From a virus: DNA of 64,000 nucleotides. The stretch covers positions 62,001 to 126,000 of the IMG/VR virus record IMGVR_UViG_3300017917_004222. The stretch is one strand, 5' to 3'. The position numbers and the translations under genes are program-made. The notes below the pieces were generated by a model that saw only the letters and a list, made by a program, of their open reading frames with translations, was not told the origin of the DNA and ran no database searches. This document shows, one piece after another, positions 57,399 to 64,000 of the stretch (positions are counted from its first letter, which is position 1; each line of letters opens with the position of its first letter).

Positions 57399-58889
57399 AT
57401 GGCCATTCAGAATTTCTTTACCAGTCGCGACAACAAACTTGACGGCAACACGTATGTGGGGCAGTTGGGTCGCCTTTGGTACAACCCCGATACCAACAGC
57501 ATATATGCCAGCGATGGCAGCACCGTGGGCGGAATCCCAGTAGCGCTGGCCACCAACGCCAACATCTTGGCCAACAATATCACTGTGAGCACAGTGACGT
57601 CCACCAGTGGCAACATCACCGTCAACGGCAACTTGGTCATCAATGGCAACATTTCGCCAGCCACCGACGTCAAGATTGGCGGCATCAAGGCCGGCCCAGG
57701 CGCCAACATATCAAATGATGGCACACTCACGATTGATACCACTGGCTTGCCACTCAGCTTTGGCAACTTCACAGCCAACAACAACATACTCACTATTGTC
57801 AACGTAGACGAGGACATGATTCTCGAAACTTCGGGCAATGCCGAAATACAATTGGTGGGCAACATCGGGTTCTACAAACCCAACGGTGGCGGAGTTCCTG
57901 AACCCAGTGCAAAATATTTCTTTGCCCGAGACGATGGGCAGATTACTATCTTGGTTCCTGTCGAAGACCCATTTTTGGGCGCAGTGGAGATCATAGGATC
58001 TTCCACAGGCAATGTTATATCGCCTGGCGCGCCTGGCGCCATGCTGCATCTCACTGGCAATCCTAGTGTACCAACTCGCCTGTACATGGACGGCAACAAC
58101 AGCTATGCCAGTATTGTGGGCCGCCGTTGGAACGGAAATGTAGCCACGCCCACACAGGTTTTGGCCGGCCAAGATGTGTTGCGTATCAATGCCACCGCAG
58201 CCACTGATGCAGGCAGCAGCAATGTGGGCAACGTGGCATTTGCTCAAGTGCGTATGACAGCCTTGGAAACCCAAACTGCCGCAGCACAGGGTTCACAAAT
58301 AGTGTTTACAGTGACTCCGGTGGGGCAGCCTGCTACCAGTCGTGTGGATGTGGCCAACATCACAGTGGCTGATGGAGTATGGGCTACTAAGTTTACCACC
58401 ACAGGCAATGTGTCAGCGGCCAATGCCATAATCTCGGGCAACATTTCGGTTGCCGGCAGCATTCTAGGCAATGCAGTGACCACCACCGCCACAATTGGGA
58501 CTGGCAACATCACCACATTGAATGTGAGCGGCAACGCCACTGTGGGCGGCAACATTCGTTACAACATTGCCAACAACAACGCCACGGTGACTCAGGCCAC
58601 CAGCAAGGCCACTGCAGTGACCTGCAACGGCAGGACTGGCCAAATCACCACCAGCAACAGCTCAATCGCCAAGGGCGAAGCAATTACATTCACTGTGAAC
58701 AACAGTTACATCACAGCAGCAACCGACGTTCCTGTTGTGGTTTTGCAGTCTGGTGCCACCGCCAACAGTTACTCAGTGTCGGTCACGCGGGTTCAGCCCG
58801 GCAGTTTTGCCATCACATTGGTCAACAACGGCACAGGCCCTTTGTCTGATACCATTGTCATCAACTTTGCTGTGATCAAGGTGAGCTAA
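57399..58889 (+). CDS. Fibre-type structural protein
   Basis: 496 residues. The N-terminal FTSRDNKLDGNTYVGQLGRLWYNPDTNSIYASDG, followed by an Asn/Gly/Thr-rich GNISVAGSILGN-type shaft, matches the fibre proteins of the 19-29 kb region, although it lies far from them between the small packaged-type proteins and the terminase. The C terminus (VTRVQPGSFAITLVNNGTGPLSDTIVINFAVIKVS) forms a beta domain. It may be a head fibre or a second tail fibre. Confidence 0.6.
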   Translation: MAIQNFFTSRDNKLDGNTYVGQLGRLWYNPDTNSIYASDGSTVGGIPVALATNANILANNITVSTVTSTSGNITVNGNLVINGNISPATDVKIGGIKAGPGANISNDGTLTIDTTGLPLSFGNFTANNNILTIVNVDEDMILETSGNAEIQLVGNIGFYKPNGGGVPEPSAKYFFARDDGQITILVPVEDPFLGAVEIIGSSTGNVISPGAPGAMLHLTGNPSVPTRLYMDGNNSYASIVGRRWNGNVATPTQVLAGQDVLRINATAATDAGSSNVGNVAFAQVRMTALETQTAAAQGSQIVFTVTPVGQPATSRVDVANITVADGVWATKFTTTGNVSAANAIISGNISVAGSILGNAVTTTATIGTGNITTLNVSGNATVGGNIRYNIANNNATVTQATSKATAVTCNGRTGQITTSNSSIAKGEAITFTVNNSYITAATDVPVVVLQSGATANSYSVSVTRVQPGSFAITLVNNGTGPLSDTIVINFAVIKVS

Positions 58890-58933
58890 ATTGCTCACTG
58901 GGCAGCAGCCCTAGCACACGTTTGGAGATTCTC

Positions 58934-60520
58934 ATGATCGCTAACAAAGCCAGTTCACTAGAAACGGTATTGGTCAAAACCCCACACCGTCGTGAAACCT
59001 ATACAGACCAAGAATTGATGGAGTTTGCCCGATGTGCAGACCCAGTCAACGGCCCCATGTATTTCATGGACCACTACTTTCACATTCAGCATCCCACACG
59101 TGGCAAGATGCTGTATCAGCCGTTTCCGTACCAAAAAAAGCTGATTGAAACCTATCACCGTTATCGCTACAGCATCAGTCTCATGCCGCGACAGACTGGT
59201 AAATCAACATCAGCTGCAGGCTATCTGTTGTGGTACGCCATGTTTGTGCCCGACAGCACCATTCTCATTGCGGCACACAAGTACACAGGTTCACAAGAAA
59301 TCATGCAGCGCATTCGATTTGCCTACGAGCTGTGCCCCAACCACATACGTGCAGGTTGTACCAGTTACAACAAAGGCAGCTTGGAATTTGAGAACGGCAG
59401 TCGTATTGTGTCGGCCACCACAACAGAAAACACTGGTCGTGGTATGAGTATTTCGCTGTTGTACGCTGACGAATTTGCGTTTGTGCGACCCACCATTGCG
59501 CAAGAGTTCTGGACTTCTATTTCGCCCACGCTGGCCACAGGTGGTAAGGCCATCATCACATCAACTCCCAACAGTGACGAAGACAAGTTTGCTGAGATTT
59601 GGAAAAGCGCCAACAAGTGTCTTGACGAAAACGGCAACACCACTGAACTGGGCATCAACGGCTTCAAGGCTTATCGTGCTTACTGGAATGAACATCCGGA
59701 TCGTGATGAAAAGTGGGCTGCAGAGCAGCGGGCTCAGCTGGGCGAAGAACGTTTTCGTCGTGAGATGGATTGCGAATTTGTTATCAATGATGAGACCTTG
59801 ATTTCGCCTATCAAACTGTTGGATCTTGAGGGCGTGGAACCTCGATACAAAACCGGACAGGTGCGCTGGTACAAACCATTGTCCAAGGACCGGATGTACA
59901 TTGTGGCCCTGGATCCCAGCCTGGGCACTGGCGGCGACCCAGCAGCCATACAAGTGTTTGAAGCTGAAACAACCGAACAGGTGGCCGAGTGGAAACACAA
60001 TCGAACTGACATTCCCACGCAGATTCGCATCATGGCCGACATAGTGAAAGAAATCCACGACGTGGTCAAGGACAGCAAAAAAATCTACTACAGTGTGGAA
60101 AACAATACCCTGGGCGAAGCTGCACTGATATCTATTGCTGAGTACGGGGAAGAAAGCATTCCGGGATACTTTCTAAGTGACAACTCGGTCACAGGCTCGG
60201 GAACTCAACGATTCCGCAAAGGCTTTAACACCACCCACAAGGCCAAGGTCACTGCCTGTAACAAGTTCAAGATTCTTGTGGAATCGGGGCGTATGAAACT
60301 GCACAGCAAGCCCTTGATCAGCGAACTCAAAAACTTCGTGGCCAAGGGCAACAGTTTTGCTGCCAAACCTGGCGAGACTGACGACCTTGTGATGGCCAGC
60401 CTCTTGATTATTCGCATGTTGATGTTGTTGCAAACTTACCATGCCGAATTGGACCAGCACATCAAAGATCACAATGATGTCATTGTGGAACCTTTTCCCT
60501 TTATATCTGTCATGCGCTAA
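58934..60520 (+). CDS. 17: Terminase large subunit gp17
   Basis: The packaging motor and nuclease. 528 residues (T4 610). Walker A is MPRQTGKST (84-92), Walker B is SLLYADEFAF (about 174-183), and the C-terminal nuclease domain has YIVALDPSLGTGGDPAA (about 321-337) and DDLVMASLL (about 484-492). GGAG (58924-58927) 6 nt before ATG 58934 sets the start; the ORF opens earlier. It is preceded by no late box. gp16 is 8 kb upstream. Confidence 0.95.
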   Translation: MIANKASSLETVLVKTPHRRETYTDQELMEFARCADPVNGPMYFMDHYFHIQHPTRGKMLYQPFPYQKKLIETYHRYRYSISLMPRQTGKSTSAAGYLLWYAMFVPDSTILIAAHKYTGSQEIMQRIRFAYELCPNHIRAGCTSYNKGSLEFENGSRIVSATTTENTGRGMSISLLYADEFAFVRPTIAQEFWTSISPTLATGGKAIITSTPNSDEDKFAEIWKSANKCLDENGNTTELGINGFKAYRAYWNEHPDRDEKWAAEQRAQLGEERFRREMDCEFVINDETLISPIKLLDLEGVEPRYKTGQVRWYKPLSKDRMYIVALDPSLGTGGDPAAIQVFEAETTEQVAEWKHNRTDIPTQIRIMADIVKEIHDVVKDSKKIYYSVENNTLGEAALISIAEYGEESIPGYFLSDNSVTGSGTQRFRKGFNTTHKAKVTACNKFKILVESGRMKLHSKPLISELKNFVAKGNSFAAKPGETDDLVMASLLIIRMLMLLQTYHAELDQHIKDHNDVIVEPFPFISVMR

Positions 60521-60523
60521 ATA
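60516..60523 (+). promoter_or_regulatory. Late promoter box (GCTAAATA), 7 nt before a start codon
   Basis: Overlaps the gp17 stop. Seven bases separate it from the ATG at 60531. Confidence 0.6.
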
Positions 60524-60530
60524 ACTGACT

Positions 60531-63500
60531 ATGGCAACAAGCAACAATATTGGCAAAGATCTCGTGGATTTGCTGGCCACCCACAACTTTGATGTTGAAA
60601 CATCCAGCGCCAAAAACCCATCGGCCACCCCCGACGAAGCCACAGTGTTCAAGTTTGATTACGTGAGTCAACACAATCGCAACTACGGCACTGCAGTTAT
60701 CGTGATTGGTGACGACAATGACCTCATTTTGTTCTACGGTGACAATCTGGGACGGGGCATGGAACCCGAGGACAAGGACGAATGGTTTGCGTTCATGAAA
60801 GAGCTCAAGGATTTTTCAGTACGCCACAACTTCAAAACATTCAGCCCCAAAAACCTCAATCAACTCAAGCACACCATGCAAGGCATGGCAGCCATCAAAG
60901 AAGGCTTGTTTGAAGGCTACTATGGATCTCGACGGGTCAGCTACATGGGTCCGGCTACCGAAGCACGACTGGTGATCAATCACAATCGGCTGATTGGCGA
61001 AAATGACAAGCGATTCCGTTATATCGAAAGCCTGTTTATCGAGACTGTGGAGGGCGAACGATTCCGCTTGCCGTTCAAGCACATGGCCGGAGCTCGAGCC
61101 ATGCTGGAGCATGTGCGCCAAGGTGGTCGTCCGTATGACATTCGGGGCCAGCACATTGCTGATGTTGTGAACGAGATGTCGGTGTTGTCACGTTTTCGAC
61201 GTGCGCAACAAGGACGAGTGTTTGAGGGAGTGACACGGGAGTTGGTAGAGCAGGCCAACCAGTATTACCAGTCGTTGCACACCAATCTCAAGCACATGTC
61301 CAGCAATCGCGGGTACCGTTCGTATTTTGAATCCTGGACTCCGGCCGACATTGGGCCAGAAGAATCCCTAGTGGAAGATCTGCGAACCATGTTTGTGGAA
61401 CAAACCATAGACAGCAGAATTGAACAAGCATTGCCTACCCTGGCCAAGCTAAAAGGAAAAACAATGAAAGAAGCTGATATTTTTGAATCATGGGCCAACC
61501 GGTTGACCGAAGGCACTTGGGCACTGCCCGACAATCCCGAAGCACAAGAAAAGCTCAATCAACTCATGAGCAGTGAGCTGATTGTGGGGCCAGATGCAAC
61601 CAATGCCACAGAACTGTTGTACGATGTTGTGGGCGACGATGAGCTGTATGACATCCTTGACGATTTGGCCGCAAGGAACCCTAGAGCCAACATCTGGGAC
61701 GATTCTGATGTGATTCAGCGCATGCAAGAACTAGGCATTCAGCTGCCCAACGGCGATGAAGAACCCAACACCAACATGGATATGCCAGCGCCTGGCGACG
61801 CTGCCGAGGTCAGAGAAGGCGACAACCTGGCGACATTTGTCGAAGGCAGCTGCAATCACACCCGGGAAGGCGAATACTGCCCCGAGCATGGACTCATGGA
61901 ATGCGGCATGTACGAAAGCATGGGCGGCACAGTGGCTGGCGCTGTTGCTACTGGAGTGCCGCATGCGTCAGAAGGTGTGGAGGAAGGCTCCGCAAAGTAT
62001 ATCAAGCGCAGCGTGGCAGGTTGGGGCTGGTACGACAAAGACAAGCCTAAAGATGTGGTGAATAAAGTCAAGGGTCAAGACACAGATGTGCTAAAAAGGC
62101 TGCATGAACCTGACACCAAAAAAGGCAAGGGTTCTCCTGCTGAACTACAACAAAAAGCCATCAGTCGTGAGTTGAAGAGGCGTGGTAAGCAAGGTGTAGG
62201 GGAAGCTGAATATGATTCTAGAAAACCCTATGGGGTTCGTTATAGAGTATTTGCCGGGCGTGACGGCAGATTAACTACTAAAGAATTTTGGACTACCTCG
62301 TCGGAAAAATTAAAAAAGGCCGTTGCCAAAATTGAAGCCTTGGGCAACTTCTACGAAATTGACGGATATAGCTATCCCAAAGAACAGCCGGGCGTGTCAG
62401 AAGAATATACGCAAGTTCACGAACTAAGTAAAGACACTCTGCAATCATATCGTGACCGGACAAAAGAAAAGCGAGCTGCATACAACGCTGCAATCCGGCA
62501 CGCCGGCGATCCGCCACTGGGCATGACATCTACCCACTCTAGTGATGAAGTAGACCGGTGGATTAAAAAGTATGATAAAATGGGCGGCGGTATGAAAAAG
62601 GCTGCCAACAGAATCAAAAATTTAGATAAGCAAGGCGTGTCGGAAACCAATGTTGCAAAATACCGAGACCTGGGCGCTACTGCAGACACTACCCACTTTG
62701 TCAAGAACGTCACCACAGGCAAGATTGTGAGTCCACATCGCAGCCGTCAAGATGCCGAAGACGCCCTGGTTGCGTTGCAGCGTCGCCCTGACGGCAACGA
62801 ATACAAGATTGTTCGTGCCAGAAAAGATGTGACCGAAGGTGATGATCGTGGCGATTATCACTCTACTGCCCGCGCTGCCGAACAAGCCACAAGGCAAGCC
62901 AAGGACCCTGCAGGCCACCGAAAGGCAGCAGGTTTGCATGACCGTGCAGCAACTTATGCGCTATCGGCCGGTCACGACAGCAGTGTTGTCCACGATCACC
63001 AAATGGCAGCACGGGAACACACCCGAGCAGCCCGAGGATTGACTAAAAGCTCGTTGGAAGAAGCCGGCGGAGCAAAACAATACAATGAATTCAAGCGTGA
63101 ATGGCGTGCAAAACACGGTGCTGATGCCAAAGTTCCCGGCTATGATAGCCGAGAATATACATCCTACTGCTATCGTCAACTTGATAAAAAGCATGGTGTG
63201 TCAGAAACCCGAGCTGATCCCACCAGCACCTGGGTGGTGTATGACGGCAAAAAAGTTCAGCGTTTCAAAACCCACGCTGGTGCCAAGGCCTATGCTGAAA
63301 AGCACGGCGGCAAAGTTGCAAGCTCGGCGCACTATGCCGATCGCATCCAAAAGTCCGAAGTAAAGGAAGGCTTGGACATCGAAGCCGCTCGTGAACGACT
63401 TGCATCACTGCAGAGGGACCTGAAGGCAGTGACCGGCAATTATCCCGGCGATGATCGTAATCGCATGATCCTGCGCAGGCAAATATTTGATCTGAAGGCA

Positions 63501-63998
63501 CAAATCAAATCAGCAGGCAGCAAGAAATCTGAGGTGAAGGAAGGCCAACTCAACGAATATCTAGTGAACGAAGGAGAACCGTTTTCTGAGGTATTGAATC
63601 TGAATGTGTTTATGGACACCAGCCCAGATGGTCAAGTAGGGATGGATCATGATCCTCAATGGCAACAACTAATGGCAAAATATCAACCCATTGCCAAACA
63701 GTTAGAGCAACAAATACAAGCACTTGACGAGTACGAACTCTCGCCCAAAGAAGTAGACGCAATTCACAATGTTTGGTATGATGGATCAGACGCCTATGAT
63801 GACATGGAAGTTGATGTTCTAGCCAGGCTCTACGACCAGCAAATCAAGTTGGTCAAACGAATGATAACCGTTAGATTGAGAAAGCAAGGTGTGTCTGAAG
63901 ACTCAACTGACCCCATGGACCATCGTGGTGCTGTGACCGACAGCTTCCGTGAAAGTCTGGATCGCATAAAAACTCTGGCACAGATTCGCAAGAGCTAA
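60531..63998 (+). CDS. 1155-residue modular protein with repeated GVSE/VKEG linkers
   Basis: The N-terminal half (to about residue 475) contains helical segments such as DKDEWFAFMKELKDFSV and NEMSVLSRFRRAQQGRVFEGV, a region resembling phage head proteins of unknown function. From about residue 480 on it becomes a string of short (50-90 residue) basic modules separated by near-identical motifs: GVEEG (DNA about 61975), GVGEA (62193), GVSEE (62392), GVSET (62634), DVTEG (62826), LEEAG (63054), GVSET (63195), VKEG (63360 and 63534), VNEG (63567) and GVSED (63888). None has a recognised family. The motifs fit the gp21 consensus (hydrophobic-x-E before G, A or S). It directly follows the terminase and ends at the window edge. 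Confidence 0.6.
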   Translation: MATSNNIGKDLVDLLATHNFDVETSSAKNPSATPDEATVFKFDYVSQHNRNYGTAVIVIGDDNDLILFYGDNLGRGMEPEDKDEWFAFMKELKDFSVRHNFKTFSPKNLNQLKHTMQGMAAIKEGLFEGYYGSRRVSYMGPATEARLVINHNRLIGENDKRFRYIESLFIETVEGERFRLPFKHMAGARAMLEHVRQGGRPYDIRGQHIADVVNEMSVLSRFRRAQQGRVFEGVTRELVEQANQYYQSLHTNLKHMSSNRGYRSYFESWTPADIGPEESLVEDLRTMFVEQTIDSRIEQALPTLAKLKGKTMKEADIFESWANRLTEGTWALPDNPEAQEKLNQLMSSELIVGPDATNATELLYDVVGDDELYDILDDLAARNPRANIWDDSDVIQRMQELGIQLPNGDEEPNTNMDMPAPGDAAEVREGDNLATFVEGSCNHTREGEYCPEHGLMECGMYESMGGTVAGAVATGVPHASEGVEEGSAKYIKRSVAGWGWYDKDKPKDVVNKVKGQDTDVLKRLHEPDTKKGKGSPAELQQKAISRELKRRGKQGVGEAEYDSRKPYGVRYRVFAGRDGRLTTKEFWTTSSEKLKKAVAKIEALGNFYEIDGYSYPKEQPGVSEEYTQVHELSKDTLQSYRDRTKEKRAAYNAAIRHAGDPPLGMTSTHSSDEVDRWIKKYDKMGGGMKKAANRIKNLDKQGVSETNVAKYRDLGATADTTHFVKNVTTGKIVSPHRSRQDAEDALVALQRRPDGNEYKIVRARKDVTEGDDRGDYHSTARAAEQATRQAKDPAGHRKAAGLHDRAATYALSAGHDSSVVHDHQMAAREHTRAARGLTKSSLEEAGGAKQYNEFKREWRAKHGADAKVPGYDSREYTSYCYRQLDKKHGVSETRADPTSTWVVYDGKKVQRFKTHAGAKAYAEKHGGKVASSAHYADRIQKSEVKEGLDIEAARERLASLQRDLKAVTGNYPGDDRNRMILRRQIFDLKAQIKSAGSKKSEVKEGQLNEYLVNEGEPFSEVLNLNVFMDTSPDGQVGMDHDPQWQQLMAKYQPIAKQLEQQIQALDEYELSPKEVDAIHNVWYDGSDAYDDMEVDVLARLYDQQIKLVKRMITVRLRKQGVSEDSTDPMDHRGAVTDSFRESLDRIKTLAQIRKS

Positions 63999-64000
63999 AT

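Noticed and set aside
1-64000. tRNA, tmRNA, rRNA, CRISPR, attachment site
   Set aside because: Looked for T-loop GGTTCGA patterns, tmRNA ends and repeat-spacer arrays by eye; none found.

Overview
The window is a 64 kb internal piece of a T4-superfamily myovirus genome, most likely an environmental phage. The evidence is a nearly complete T4-type head, neck and tail set: gp20 portal, a gp67/gp68-like core pair, gp21 protease, gp22 scaffold, gp23 capsid, gp13/gp14/gp15 neck and tail completion, gp18 sheath, gp19 tube, gp4 head completion, gp16/gp17 terminase and gp26 baseplate hub. It also encodes gp46/gp47 recombination nuclease and the gp55 late sigma factor. No ribosomal, tRNA, integrase, CRISPR or lysis gene was seen. 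The host cannot be named from the sequence.

Layout. 1-368 is a partial minus-strand gene with a late promoter. 425-6117 is a plus-strand recombination and late-transcription block (gp55, gp47, HNH endonuclease, gp46, GIY-YIG nuclease, a small protein) behind a sigma70-like promoter. 6118-6664 is a non-coding, hairpin-rich convergent gap. 6665-7725 (minus) holds gp26 and a gp51-like protein. 7765-18305 holds the tape measure and head genes 20-23, with a GIY-YIG endonuclease after gp23. 18359-35527 is a large adhesin/tail-fibre region that includes a 1670-residue beta-propeller repeat protein and an S74-type self-cleaving fibre. 35540-39439 (minus) holds Nudix, gp15, gp14 and an HNH endonuclease. 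39526-44551 mixes small genes behind sigma70-like promoters (exonuclease, dNMP kinase, unknowns) with gp13. 44911-60520 is sheath, tube, gp4, terminase and several accessory virion-type proteins. 60531-63998 is a 1155-residue multi-module protein.

Regulation. Two promoter classes are visible. About twenty late promoters match TATAAATA (or NNTAAATA) and sit in front of virion genes, matching the gp55 encoded here. Five TTGAYM-N16/17-TAYAAT promoters (one with a poorer -35 box) sit in front of gp55 and the 39.5-44.5 kb genes. Seven or more late boxes lie only 4-7 nt before the start codon, suggesting leaderless late mRNAs.

Most interesting: (i) an HNH gene inserted between 47 and 46 leaves a 15-codon remnant of the old gp46 start, while the functional copy is synonymously recoded; (ii) the 547-nt structured gap at 6118-6664; (iii) three large proteins (52017, 54524, 60531) built of modules joined by repeated short acidic motifs such as GVSE, VKEG and VNEG, resembling prohead-protease sites and suggesting packaged, processed polyproteins; (iv) hairpins that hide ribosome-binding sites; and (v) a probable AUU start codon for gp15.
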